DNA from: Gammaproteobacteria bacterium
GTDB taxonomy: Bacteria; Pseudomonadota; Gammaproteobacteria; Pseudomonadales; Azotimanducaceae
Length of the DNA stretch: 64,000 bases
Direction of reading: 5' to 3'
NCBI GenBank assembly: GCA_012960535.1
Contig: DUBB01000043.1
Location: 170,016-234,015, forward strand
Within the stretch, counting starts at the first letter, position 1, and the number at the start of each line of letters is the position of its first letter. Positions 9,112 to 18,455 of the stretch are shown here, piece by piece. A program made the position numbers and the translations under genes. The notes beneath the pieces are model-generated. The model worked only from the letters and a program-made list of their open reading frames with translations. It ran no database searches and was not told the origin of the DNA.

Positions 9112-10254
9112 CTAGGTCTTTCGGAAAGGTGAATACTGCTCTATATAATCGATCTCTTCGGTGACATGGATTCTTTCTTCCTTTAAAAAACGATCCACTG
9201 CCTCCTTGAAACCCGAGTGAGCTATCCAGTGCGCACTATAGGTTTGGGTTGGCAGGTAACCTCGAGCCAGCTTATGCTCACCCTGCGCACCCGCCTCAAC
9301 CCGAGCCAGTTTGTGATCAATAGCATACTCTATTGCCTGGTAGTAGCAGACTTCGAAATGAAGGAAAGGGTGATCTTCAATACAGCCCCAGTTTCGGCCA
9401 AACAAACAGCTATCGCCAATAAAATTAATAGCCCCAGCCACATACGATCCAGCCCTTTTACACATGACCAACAAAATCCGCTCAGCCATGTGCTGGCCAA
9501 CCAGAGAGAAGAATTCACGCGTCAGGTAAGGTCGGCCCCACTTCCTGTTACCCGTATCGATGTAGAACTGATAAAAGGAATCCCAATGATGTTCTCTGAT
9601 GTCAGAACCTGTTACCAATTCAATTTCTATATCATTAGCTCGCGCGTCCCTGCGTTCCCGCCGAATGTTCTTTCGCTTTTTGGAAGACAGATAGGAGAGA
9701 AAATCTTCAAAGTCAGTATAGCCCTGGTTAAGCCAATGATATTGCTTATGCGTTCGCTGCAACCAGCCTTGCTTGCCCAGCGCCTGCCACTGTTCCTGGT
9801 CGACAAAATTAAGGTGAACCGATGACACGCCGAGTTCTTCAGAAACAGTCCGCAAACCTTCACTAAGATAATCATTCAACTCATTAGAACGGCTTAGCAG
9901 GCGGCGACCAGTGGCCGGTGTAAACGGAATTGCACTGAGAAACTTAGGGTAATAGCTACCGCCAGCTCGCTCAAATGCATCGGCCCAGCTGTAATCAAAA
10001 ATATATTCGCCCTGGGAATGGCTCTTCAGATACAGCGGCATGACCGCGACAGTCTCCTCTGCCTCGGACTCCAAAACAAGATGATAAGGTGCCCACCCGG
10101 TTTCAGCCGCCACTGAGCCACTTTGCTCCAGGGCATTGAGAAATGCAAAACCGACAAATGGATCAACCTCGGTGCCTGTGGGGTGGGCGCAACTGTCCCA
10201 CACCTGCTGGCCAATTTCCTGAATGCTTGCAACTGCCTTTACGGTGTAGCTCAT
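9112..10254 (-). CDS. FemAB-like / GNAT-fold acyltransferase (DUF482-type)
   Basis: A 380-residue protein resembling the family annotated as peptidogalycan biosynthesis/recognition, a double GNAT fold related to FemAB. Supporting segments are SSKKRKNIRRERR (a basic helix before the second domain) and the conserved run DSCLFGRNWG, FEVCYYQAIEYAI and EAGAQGEHK. Real substrates of the family are not established. It starts at ATG 10254, only 6 nt after the LLM stop, so it is co-transcribed with the F420 block. The role there is unknown; modifying a CoA- or amino-linked intermediate is only speculation. Confidence 0.78.
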   Translation of the reverse strand: MSYTVKAVASIQEIGQQVWDSCAHPTGTEVDPFVGFAFLNALEQSGSVAAETGWAPYHLVLESEAEETVAVMPLYLKSHSQGEYIFDYSWADAFERAGGSYYPKFLSAIPFTPATGRRLLSRSNELNDYLSEGLRTVSEELGVSSVHLNFVDQEQWQALGKQGWLQRTHKQYHWLNQGYTDFEDFLSYLSSKKRKNIRRERRDARANDIEIELVTGSDIREHHWDSFYQFYIDTGNRKWGRPYLTREFFSLVGQHMAERILLVMCKRAGSYVAGAINFIGDSCLFGRNWGCIEDHPFLHFEVCYYQAIEYAIDHKLARVEAGAQGEHKLARGYLPTQTYSAHWIAHSGFKEAVDRFLKEERIHVTEEIDYIEQYSPFRKT

Positions 10255-10260
10255 CGAGCC

Positions 10261-11295
10261 CTATAAAATTTCAGACGCGATCAGTTCGAGAGCAGCGGGC
10301 TGCCCAGCACCAATTAACATGCTGCCGACAAAACCAGAGCTGCCCGCCTTTTTCCAGGCTTTGAGTTGCTCCTTAATATGTTCGGCTGGACCCACCAGAT
10401 GACAGGCATCTACCAGTTCATCCGGCACCGCCGCCATGGCTTTATCTTTCTGCCCCGTCAGATACAGATCCTGAATCTTGACCGCAGCATCTGCAAAGCC
10501 CAGCGCTTTCGCATAGTCATTATAAAAATTCTTATCGCGGGCCCCCATTCCACCAATATACAGCGCCATACTGCCTTTTATCGGCATTCGGCAGGCATCT
10601 ATGTCATCCCCCATAATGCAGGTGATAAACGGCGCCACATCATAGTCCAACATCGATCTTCCCGACTTTGCAAGGCCTTTTTCTATACTGGGCATCAACA
10701 CCCCTGGATTGGTGGGATCCATCCAGATCGGAAATACACCATCGGCCACTTCGGCACTGCCAACTAACCCATTCGGCGTAATTGACGCTGTATAAATGGG
10801 GATGGAAGTATCGGCCTGAAGAATACTTTTTAAGGGTTTACCGAGTCCGGTCCCGTCGTCGCCCTCATAAGGCATACTATAATGAAAGCCTTGATGTTCA
10901 ACAGGACCCTGTCGGGCAAAGATTTGTTTCATAATACTGACATATTCTTTTATTCGTGTAACCGGCTTGCCATAAGCCACGCCATGCCAGCCTTCCACTA
11001 CCTGCGGGCCTGAAGCACCCAGACCAACAAGGAATCGACCATTTGAGAGTTGGTTCAATGTCATGGCTGTCATCGCTGTGCAAGCGGGAGACCTTGCCGG
11101 CATCTGCATAATGGCGGTACCCACTTTTATCTTTTCTGTTTGCGCCAGAATCCAGGCGGCTGGGGTCACTGCATCTGAACCATAAGCCTCAGCAGTCCAT
11201 ATGGAGTCGTAACCGAGATCTTCTGCGAATTTAATCCTGTCGATATCAATGTTCATCATTTTGCCGCCGTATCCGGCAATCATGCCTAATTTCAT
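10261..11295 (-). CDS. LLM-class F420-dependent oxidoreductase, Rv3520c-like
   Basis: A 344-residue luciferase-like TIM barrel. The start is ATG 11295 (MKLGMIAGYGG), which matches the family N-terminus and has AGAGATTAGAGAC before it. AYGSDAVTPAAW, GRFLVGLGASGPQV and GKPVTRIKEY are typical of the Rv3520c-type F420 oxidoreductases found in mycobacteria (recognised from memory). It would transfer hydride from F420H2 to an unknown unsaturated or carbonyl substrate. Third of three adjacent LLM genes downstream of fbiC, 67 nt after the second, and followed closely by the FemAB-like gene. Confidence 0.87.
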   Translation of the reverse strand: MKLGMIAGYGGKMMNIDIDRIKFAEDLGYDSIWTAEAYGSDAVTPAAWILAQTEKIKVGTAIMQMPARSPACTAMTAMTLNQLSNGRFLVGLGASGPQVVEGWHGVAYGKPVTRIKEYVSIMKQIFARQGPVEHQGFHYSMPYEGDDGTGLGKPLKSILQADTSIPIYTASITPNGLVGSAEVADGVFPIWMDPTNPGVLMPSIEKGLAKSGRSMLDYDVAPFITCIMGDDIDACRMPIKGSMALYIGGMGARDKNFYNDYAKALGFADAAVKIQDLYLTGQKDKAMAAVPDELVDACHLVGPAEHIKEQLKAWKKAGSSGFVGSMLIGAGQPAALELIASEIL

Positions 11296-11362
11296 AGTCT
11301 CTAATCTCTTATTAAATGTGTTCTCATTAACGGCTCTGGTAAGCTTCAAAACCGCCGTTATG

Positions 11363-12370
11363 CTATGCCATCAACCTCGCCAGCAGGGCCTTTGCATGCT
11401 GCTCATCCCTGGACGGAAAACCAGCCATGGTCCGATCAATCAATGATCCAAAACGACTCTTGAACAGATCAACAGCCTGCTCTGGTTCTCCAATAACAGC
11501 AAACTCGCCTAATATATCATCGCTAATCAAGCCACCCATGTCATCCCAGCGACCCTGCTTGGACAAGCGATTCAGTTCAGGTTGCAAATCACCCCAGCCA
11601 TGTATACCAAGCACAGGGGCGTAGGCTGGAGTCGATCCATAAAAAGCAATCTGCTTACAGACCGCTGCTTTGGTCGACTCAAATTCTTCTTCGGTATTAC
11701 CGCTGACAACAAAGCCTGGGTACGAGATCTCAAAGTCCTGCCTTTTTTTACCAGCCCGGGCAAGGCCCTTCTGCACGGCGGGCAGGGTCACTTCACGAAT
11801 GTATTTCTCGGTAGTAAAACCATGAATAATAATGCCATCGGCCACTTCACCGGCAACCTCCGTCATCAAGGGTCCTACTGCTGCCAGTAATACTTTCGGG
11901 GCACCATATTGAACATCTTGCGGTGTAAACATCGGTGTCATCAAAGAATGTGTATAAAAATCACCCTCAAAATGAAGTGTTTCCCCGTTATGCCAGCAAT
12001 TCCAGATCGCCCTCATGGCCATAATAAATTCCCGCATCCGCGCAGCCGGTTTCGACCAGGGCATACTGAAGCGTTTGGTTATATGGGGTCGAATCTGGGA
12101 CCCGAGCCCCAGCACAAACCTGCCTTTCGAAAAACTATTCAGATCATGTCCTATATTCGCCAGGTTCATAGGCGTGCGCGAAAATGCCACAGCTATCGAT
12201 GTCACCAATTCGATCTGTTCGGTTTCCTTTGCAGCCAGCAGCAATGGGAAAAAAGGGTCATGGGCGGTTTCTGCTGTTACCGCGCCATCATAGCCCATTG
12301 CCTCCAGTCGCCTGGCACGGCCAGATACGCCATCCAGTCCCGCCATTAATCCGCCATCAATCCGCATCAT
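11363..12370 (-). CDS. LLM-class F420-dependent oxidoreductase, MSMEG_2256-like
   Basis: A 335-residue LLM protein. TAETAHDPFFP, IAVAFSRTPM and GRFVLGLGSQ are characteristic; the pattern recalls the MSMEG_2256 group of putative F420 enzymes. Two ATG codons occur in tandem (12370 and 12367); AGGAGGAA precedes them, and its A overlaps the TAG stop of the preceding gene. The second ATG has the better spacing. The tight junction implies coupling to the upstream LLM gene. Cofactor assignment to F420 follows from the operon; substrate unknown. Confidence 0.87.
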   Translation of the reverse strand: MMRIDGGLMAGLDGVSGRARRLEAMGYDGAVTAETAHDPFFPLLLAAKETEQIELVTSIAVAFSRTPMNLANIGHDLNSFSKGRFVLGLGSQIRPHITKRFSMPWSKPAARMREFIMAMRAIWNCWHNGETLHFEGDFYTHSLMTPMFTPQDVQYGAPKVLLAAVGPLMTEVAGEVADGIIIHGFTTEKYIREVTLPAVQKGLARAGKKRQDFEISYPGFVVSGNTEEEFESTKAAVCKQIAFYGSTPAYAPVLGIHGWGDLQPELNRLSKQGRWDDMGGLISDDILGEFAVIGEPEQAVDLFKSRFGSLIDRTMAGFPSRDEQHAKALLARLMA

Positions 12371-12376
12371 TTCCTC

Positions 12377-13372
12377 CTAAAAACTGAACTCATTGCCAGT
12401 GAATGCCTGGTAGGTAGCCTGTGTATCTTTAGGCGAGACGCAGGATATAATATGCGTGGTTATACCACCTGCGGCATATTCCCTTATCCTGTCCTGGCAC
12501 GCCTGTTTACTACCGATAATCGCTATGTCGTCAACTAGCTGATCATCCAGGGCCCCGGTTGTTTTTTCACGATCTTTCTGAGCCCAGCCCTCCCTGATGG
12601 TCGACGCGACCCCCTCGTAACCTGCCCAGCTCAGAAACGCATTATAAACAGGGGTTGCATAATAGGGCGCGAACCCAGCTCGTATCATATCTCTCGAAGA
12701 TGCCACATCATCACTCACCACAACCTGATGCCGGCACACAATTTCGATGTCTTCTAACCGCTTTCCTGCTCGCTCCGCACCCACTTTAATATGCTGCATC
12801 ATTTTTGGCAGTGCATCTTTTGGGAACAGGTTCAAAATGACACCATCACTGAATTCTGCTGCAGCTTCCAGCATTTTTCCCCTCAGGGCCGCCATATAGA
12901 CCGGTTGAGCCGAATCTTCAAGAGGCAACTGACGATAACCCCTGCTTTTTACCGTGACCCCGTTAAAGTCTGATTTTTCACCTCTCAACATGCTCTGTAT
13001 TAACTGCACGGTCTCTTTTACACGGGTAAGCGGTTTCTCAAAGTGTAAACCATGCCAGTTTTCCATCATGGTCTGACTCGACGATCCCAAGCCCAGTATG
13101 AACCTTCCCTCGGACAGTTTATGCAGCACGTGGGCCGTGGATGCCAGCACCGCCGGTGTTCTTGAAAAGACCGGAATAATGGCCGTACCAATACGGCAGC
13201 GCTGCGTATTTAATGCAACTGCTGCTGCAGTGGTCAGGGCGTCAACGCCAGAACTGTCAGCAAACCAAAGGTCATCATATCCTTCCGCTTCAGCCCACTT
13301 AGCGGTTTCTATTGTTGCCTCAACACCCCGCGGGTCAGGCAGGGTTAACGCTGTTCTCTGCGGTACCGCCAT
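12377..13372 (-). CDS. LLM-class F420-dependent oxidoreductase
   Basis: A 331-residue luciferase-like TIM-barrel protein and first of three LLM genes after fbiC. GYDDLWFADSSGVD, TAIIPVFSRTPAVLAST and GRFILGLGSSSQ are classic LLM F420-subfamily stretches. ATG 13372 is preceded by GGAGTAGACCAA. The 133-nt gap after fbiC holds no clear terminator, so read-through from the biosynthesis genes is likely. The three LLM copies differ from one another, which suggests distinct substrates or successive steps rather than recent duplication. Confidence 0.87.
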   Translation of the reverse strand: MAVPQRTALTLPDPRGVEATIETAKWAEAEGYDDLWFADSSGVDALTTAAAVALNTQRCRIGTAIIPVFSRTPAVLASTAHVLHKLSEGRFILGLGSSSQTMMENWHGLHFEKPLTRVKETVQLIQSMLRGEKSDFNGVTVKSRGYRQLPLEDSAQPVYMAALRGKMLEAAAEFSDGVILNLFPKDALPKMMQHIKVGAERAGKRLEDIEIVCRHQVVVSDDVASSRDMIRAGFAPYYATPVYNAFLSWAGYEGVASTIREGWAQKDREKTTGALDDQLVDDIAIIGSKQACQDRIREYAAGGITTHIISCVSPKDTQATYQAFTGNEFSF

Positions 13373-13505
13373 TTGGTCTACTCCTCATTTATCTTATAGA
13401 TCCTATTCAACGCTGCATCAGCCGTGATTAACACTGCTACCGACAATCTACTCGAAGCGGCGGACTGCTGCGATCGAAACCAAGTGCGCCGACACCTTCG
13501 AGCTC

Positions 13506-16004
13506 TTATATTATATCAGCACCGCTGATCACCTCGGTTGTATCAACGCTCGATCTGACCAGAACCACTTTTGTTCTTTTACCTCTTTCATAGCGCTTTG
13601 CAGAGGTATAGACAGGTTCTATCAGCGTAGTGGCCCCAAAGGATTTCTGCTTCTGCAATTCAGATACTTCGCCGTAAGTGGTCGTGCGCTGCCTCGGTGT
13701 TCGACCAGACGCCACTATCAATTCTTCCATTGCTTCCGGGGCCGTCTCCTGACCATGACTGGCACCCGCTGCCCGGGTAATGGTTTCATTCATCAAGGTG
13801 CCGCCAAGGTCATTCACCCCCGCCTGCAGACAGGCTTTGACACCTTGATGCCCTAATTTGGTCCATGATGCCTGGATATTCTTAAATACCGGATTCAGCG
13901 CCAGACGTGACACCGCATGAATCAGCACCGCTTCCCTAAAGGTAGGACCTTTCCTTGCATGCCCTTTCAGATACAGTGGTGCCTCCATATGAATAAATGG
14001 CAGGATGACAAATTCGGTGAACCCTTGTGTCCGCTCCTGCAGTTGTCTCACTCGCAGCAGGTGCCTGGCAACATGGTGATAACCTTCGATATGGCCATAC
14101 ATAATAGTGGCAGTGGTATTAAAACCTTCAGCATGGGCCGCCTCCATGACCTCCAGCCACTGACTGGTATTGATTTTATCCGGGCAGAGGGTTGCTCGAA
14201 CCTCATCATCAAGGATTTCGGCGGCCGTCCCTGGAAGCGTGTCTAAACCAGCTTCCTTTAGCTGTTTCAGGAAGTCACCTATGGGTAGATTCAGGGTCTG
14301 AGCACCCTGCCATACCTCCAGGGGTGAGAATGCATGAATATGCATGTCCGGCACGACCTGTTTTATAGAATGGCAGATATCGATATAGGTCTGACCAGTA
14401 TATTCCGGATGAATACCACCCTGAAGGCAAACCTCCGATGCACCTCGATCATAGGCTTCCCTGGTTCGGCGCATCAGCTCTTCAGGTGACAGGTCATAAG
14501 GTCGACCGCGTAGGTTTTCACTCATCTTCCCTTTTGAAAAAGCACAGAACTGGCATTTGAAATAGCACACGTTGGTGTAATTAATATTTCTATTAACGCA
14601 ATAGGTCACCTCATCACCACAGAGATTTCTGCGAACCTGGTCCGCCGCCTGACAGACATGCGTAAAATCATCACCGCGTGCCTGAAGCAGCCTGACAATT
14701 TCAGTTTCCTGAAGTTTTTCTCCTGCACTGGCTTTTGCCAAAATCAGTTTTAAGTCTGATCCGGGGCCAATCCTAGGAATCTGGGTCACTCGTGCCAATT
14801 CAACCTTCGGTGGCTGCGGTGTCTCACCCGCTGCCCAGGTTTCATCTCTTGCAAAACCCTGGCCATCTACTGCGCCCAGCACCTGAGCCACCAGGCCAGC
14901 ATCCACCCATCGATCAAGATCCTGCACATGCGAAGGGTACAAAGCCAAACGCTCTAATAGTATTTTTCCTTCACTGGCAGTTTCAGCAGCAAGATTCTTT
15001 AGATGCGGCCATGGCGCTTCAGGATTTACAAAATCGGGTGTCACAGGCGATACACCCCCCCAATCATTAATACCTGCATTAATAATCTGATTAAACACAC
15101 CAGGACTTAAATTTGGGGGCGCTTGTATATTCATCTGTGGGCCAAAAATCAGCCTGGCCATGGCGATAGTCCATAACAATTCATCTACATCCGGCTCTTC
15201 TGCATTAGCCATAAGCGTCCCAGGCTTGGCCCGGAAATTTTGAATAATAATTTCCTGTATATGACCGAAAGGTTCATTGGCGGACCTCAACGCCAAAAGA
15301 GAAGTGATTCTTTCCCGTCTTGTTTCACCTATTCCAATCAGGATGCCCGAGGTAAAAGGGACATTGGCTTCCCCCGCCAATCGAATGGTTTCCAGCCGTC
15401 TGGCCGGAACCTTATCCGGTGAACCATAATGCGGCATACCCTTTTCTGTGAGTCGATCTGATGCTGACTCAAGCATGATCCCCATGGATATAGATACCTT
15501 GCGCAGTTCCTTGAATTCGCTAAGCGTCAACAAACCAGGATTCAGATGAGGAAACAATCCAGTCTCATCAAATACCAACTCGGCCATATCCCTCAGGTAA
15601 GACAGGGTTGAATCCTGCCCTAGTTGCTTAAGACCTTGACGCGCTGCTGAATATCGCGCTTCAGGTTTATCTCCAAGGGTGAACAAAGCTTCCTTACAGC
15701 CGGCCCGGGCCCCGTCTTGAGCTATCTTGAGAACTTCATCCGGGGTTAAATAGGGTGCCTTAAGTTTTCTCGGGACCTTCGCAAAAGTACAATAGTGACA
15801 GACATCCCGGCAAAGATGGGTCAGAGGAATGAATACTTTCCTGGAGTAGGATATTGAATTCTGATGGGCCTGGTCCCGCAAAGAAGCCGCCACAGCCATC
15901 AGCGCCTGGTTATCCGTCGCCGCACTCAAAATGAGTGCTTCTTCATCAGATAATCCATTGCCACGACTGACCTGATCTAACAATTCTTGGTTCTTCACCT
16001 TCAT
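13506..16004 (-). CDS. fbiC: FO synthase, fused CofG-CofH (7,8-didemethyl-8-hydroxy-5-deazariboflavin synthase)
   Basis: An 832-residue two-domain radical-SAM enzyme that makes the deazaflavin chromophore FO from tyrosine and a ribityl-diaminouracil. The N-terminal CofG half has CRDVCHYC (Cys65, 69, 72) and the C-terminal CofH half CYFKCQFC (Cys480, 484, 487), so both 4Fe-4S cluster sites are intact. The fused form is usual in actinobacteria, whereas many archaea and cyanobacteria keep CofG and CofH apart. ATG 16004 overlaps the cofC stop (ATGA), with GGGGGAGAA as ribosome site. This is the last biosynthetic gene of the operon. Confidence 0.96.
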   Translation of the reverse strand: MKVKNQELLDQVSRGNGLSDEEALILSAATDNQALMAVAASLRDQAHQNSISYSRKVFIPLTHLCRDVCHYCTFAKVPRKLKAPYLTPDEVLKIAQDGARAGCKEALFTLGDKPEARYSAARQGLKQLGQDSTLSYLRDMAELVFDETGLFPHLNPGLLTLSEFKELRKVSISMGIMLESASDRLTEKGMPHYGSPDKVPARRLETIRLAGEANVPFTSGILIGIGETRRERITSLLALRSANEPFGHIQEIIIQNFRAKPGTLMANAEEPDVDELLWTIAMARLIFGPQMNIQAPPNLSPGVFNQIINAGINDWGGVSPVTPDFVNPEAPWPHLKNLAAETASEGKILLERLALYPSHVQDLDRWVDAGLVAQVLGAVDGQGFARDETWAAGETPQPPKVELARVTQIPRIGPGSDLKLILAKASAGEKLQETEIVRLLQARGDDFTHVCQAADQVRRNLCGDEVTYCVNRNINYTNVCYFKCQFCAFSKGKMSENLRGRPYDLSPEELMRRTREAYDRGASEVCLQGGIHPEYTGQTYIDICHSIKQVVPDMHIHAFSPLEVWQGAQTLNLPIGDFLKQLKEAGLDTLPGTAAEILDDEVRATLCPDKINTSQWLEVMEAAHAEGFNTTATIMYGHIEGYHHVARHLLRVRQLQERTQGFTEFVILPFIHMEAPLYLKGHARKGPTFREAVLIHAVSRLALNPVFKNIQASWTKLGHQGVKACLQAGVNDLGGTLMNETITRAAGASHGQETAPEAMEELIVASGRTPRQRTTTYGEVSELQKQKSFGATTLIEPVYTSAKRYERGKRTKVVLVRSSVDTTEVISGADII

Positions 16005-16693
16005 TTCTCCCCCGAAAAGAACGCTCTAAGTCTTTCCTCAACAGCCAATTCCTGGCAGCAAAGGTAAGTATGGGACCCTACGCCCGTTAAAGCCAGTCGA
16101 TCTAACATTCGCCACAGGTCCTCAGGTGTATCAATATCCAGCCCAATCCCAGGAAGTTTCAATATGACCGGCTCTATCTCATTATCTCGAGCCATGCGTA
16201 AATGTCGACGAAAACTATCTTTGCCAAAACCAAAAGGTAAACAGTCCGGCGGGGAACAAACCACGCAGTTAGAACCTCCCAGGTCTTCAGCCGGGACAAT
16301 ACAAACCCCCGGTTTTTCCCGGATCGTAATACCATCTAAAACAATATCCAGTTCTTCTGTTGATACCAGCGGCAAATCACCCGGTAGAAAAACCAGGTTC
16401 TCTACACCTCTCCCTGCCAGTAACTCTGCAGCATACGTCATAGCGGCTATTAAGCCCGCATCCTCAGGTTCAGGAAGGATGGTCACTGCATAGGGTTGGC
16501 ACAATTCAGCAACTGCAGAATCTCCGGTAACGACACATATTTCATCAATATAAGAACAAGCTTCGACAGCGGTAAGAACATCTTTTACCATGCTCTTGAA
16601 CAATGTCTGTCGTTCACCGGGCTCAAGCACACTGGCCAGTCGTTGCTTGGCACCGGCCAGCTGCTTAATCGGAATGACAGCCACGGTACTCAT
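16001..16693 (-). CDS. cofC: 2-phospho-L-lactate (or analogue) guanylyltransferase
   Basis: A 230-residue nucleotidyltransferase-fold enzyme that activates a three-carbon phospho-acid with GTP for F420 assembly. Family signs are IPIKQLAGAKQRL near the N-terminus and FLPGDLPLV in the metal-binding region. ATG 16693 is chosen because it overlaps the cofD stop as ATGA; the frame extends to a TTG at 16702. The natural substrate may be 2-phospholactate, phosphoenolpyruvate or 3-phosphoglycerate, depending on lineage. Also named FbiD in mycobacteria. Position between cofD and fbiC supports the call. Confidence 0.93.
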   Translation of the reverse strand: MSTVAVIPIKQLAGAKQRLASVLEPGERQTLFKSMVKDVLTAVEACSYIDEICVVTGDSAVAELCQPYAVTILPEPEDAGLIAAMTYAAELLAGRGVENLVFLPGDLPLVSTEELDIVLDGITIREKPGVCIVPAEDLGGSNCVVCSPPDCLPFGFGKDSFRRHLRMARDNEIEPVILKLPGIGLDIDTPEDLWRMLDRLALTGVGSHTYLCCQELAVEERLRAFFSGEK

Positions 16694-17667
16694 GCTTGGC
16701 AAAGCTCACTGGCGAATTTCAATACATCCTTTGCCAGTTGTTGCCTATCTGGCAGGGATGTCATCACTGTTTTGACAACCAACGGCACCATACCCAGCGC
16801 CTGTACTGCTATCGCTTCACTGGCATCTGCGAGATCTAAAACAAAGCCATCAAGCAACCCAGGATACCGATCTGCATAATACTCGGCCACACCCAACGCA
16901 GAACTGGGCATGTTTAATTCTGCCATCATTTTCGCAGCAGGTCCCTTCAGGGCAACACCTGCCACTATCGGAGACACGGCAATAACCGGTGCAGCATGTT
17001 CCGTCATCAATTCAGCTGTATCGTCCAGATCCAGTACCGGCGCCACACTGACGAACGGATTAGACGGACAAATGATAATAGCGCCCAGATCGGGATCCTG
17101 CAGGGCACGGCTAAACCCGGGACACCGGTTCGCACTGTCAATTCCAGAAAACGAGTAACCGCTGATAGCAGGCTCACAGTGATCACGAACAAAATAATGC
17201 TGGAAGGCCAGCACTTCACCGGATTGACAGTGAATAAGCGTCGCAACCCGGTCATCGGTCATAGGCACAAGCTTATGTTTTATGTTCAGCGACTGGCAAA
17301 GATCATGGGTAACCTGTGACAGTAATTTGCCTTTGTTCAGCTCACTCGACCTAACAACATGTGTTGCCAGGTCTTTATCACCCAACTGGAACCAGGTGTC
17401 ACCCCCCAGCTGCTCCAGCGCGCTTAGGAATTGCCAGGTTTCTCCTGTCTGACCCCAGCCACTTTCACGGTCAGCAAGGTCGGCCAGGGTATACATTACA
17501 GTATCCAGGTCCGGACAAATGGTAAAACCCAGATGATCAAAGTCATCGCCTGTATTAGCCACTATAGTAAGCTTGTCTGCCTGCAACTGACAAGAAAGTC
17601 CAAGCACCAGTTTGGCACCGCCAACACCACCTGAAATGGCTAAGCAACTTTTTGTTGCGGCAATCAT
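16690..17667 (-). CDS. cofD: 2-phospho-L-lactate transferase
   Basis: A 325-residue CofD/FbiA enzyme that joins the phospho-acid from its GDP derivative to FO, giving F420-0 (or an analogue). Visible signatures are ISGGVGGAKL (residues 11-20), ANTGDDFDHLG, SNPFVSVAPVL and VAGVALKGPAAKMM, all conserved in this family. ATG 17667 has AGGGGATGCC upstream and lies 8 nt after the cofE stop. The gene overlaps cofC by 4 nt. Confidence 0.96.
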   Translation of the reverse strand: MIAATKSCLAISGGVGGAKLVLGLSCQLQADKLTIVANTGDDFDHLGFTICPDLDTVMYTLADLADRESGWGQTGETWQFLSALEQLGGDTWFQLGDKDLATHVVRSSELNKGKLLSQVTHDLCQSLNIKHKLVPMTDDRVATLIHCQSGEVLAFQHYFVRDHCEPAISGYSFSGIDSANRCPGFSRALQDPDLGAIIICPSNPFVSVAPVLDLDDTAELMTEHAAPVIAVSPIVAGVALKGPAAKMMAELNMPSSALGVAEYYADRYPGLLDGFVLDLADASEAIAVQALGMVPLVVKTVMTSLPDRQQLAKDVLKFASELCQA

Positions 17668-17675
17668 GGCATCCC

Positions 17676-18455
17676 CTACCTGAACATATCCAGCTGTTTT
17701 GGCCTCAGAAGTGGTTGTACACCCTGCAGTTCAGCATCCTCTGGCTCGACTGGGCAATAACCCCGGGCGATGACTACTGGCGTTTTTTCAGTCGTCTGCC
17801 CCATTATCAAAGAGGCCGCTGCCGCTAGCTCATCCGCTGCGGCAACCTGGGTAACCAGCAATTCTCTGCCATATAAATCGGTACCCCCGATATAGTCCTC
17901 CAGCGCGGTAAAACCAGAAACGCCGATAGCCAGACCAACAGTACCCATGCGCCAGGCTCGACCGACCGAATCGTTAATGATCACGCCGACGTCAATACCG
18001 TATTTAGCGCTAACAGCCCTGCGTAGACGAGCCGCACTGGCATCTGGATCGATTGGCAATAACAGTAGCAGGTCATCACCATCCACGCCCTCTACATTGA
18101 TATTAGACTGGTCTATTCCTGCATTAGCCTGAACGAAGCCCAGATTCTGCTCAACGATAAGAACCCCCGGTCGTTTTCGAACAACCTCATTAGATTCATT
18201 CAAGATGACCTGGACCTTTCTTGGATCCTTGTCTACTTCCAGGGCCAGCGAACGGGCGTCAGCTGAGGGTGAAACTGTGTTTAGGTCGACATACCGGTCC
18301 TCGGCCTTGGAAACAATTTTCTGCGCTAACAGAATCACATCATCGACCTGCAATGATTCGTTGATACTCGACAAACCTGCATCAATCAGGTCCAGCAGAT
18401 TATCTCCCGGCTCAACCATGGGTATATTCGGGACGCCAAATAAAGTTAGATTCAT
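17676..18455 (-). CDS. cofE: coenzyme F420-0:L-glutamate ligase
   Basis: A 259-residue CofE protein that adds the glutamate tail to F420-0 with GTP. Conserved pieces are QANAGIDQSN, IINDSVGRAWRMG and LYGRELLVTQVAAADE. The length matches stand-alone archaeal-type CofE; the C-terminal nitroreductase-like FMN domain of actinobacterial FbiB, which reduces dehydro-F420-0, is missing. Its ATG overlaps the npdG stop (ATGA). The missing domain bears on which three-carbon precursor is used (see findings). Confidence 0.96.
   Translation of the reverse strand: MNLTLFGVPNIPMVEPGDNLLDLIDAGLSSINESLQVDDVILLAQKIVSKAEDRYVDLNTVSPSADARSLALEVDKDPRKVQVILNESNEVVRKRPGVLIVEQNLGFVQANAGIDQSNINVEGVDGDDLLLLLPIDPDASAARLRRAVSAKYGIDVGVIINDSVGRAWRMGTVGLAIGVSGFTALEDYIGGTDLYGRELLVTQVAAADELAAAASLIMGQTTEKTPVVIARGYCPVEPEDAELQGVQPLLRPKQLDMFR

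Noticed and set aside
10261..13372. Luciferase-like genes as a bioluminescence operon
   Set aside because: They are single-chain F420-type LLM proteins beside F420 biosynthesis; luxAB-type pairing and luxCDE are absent.
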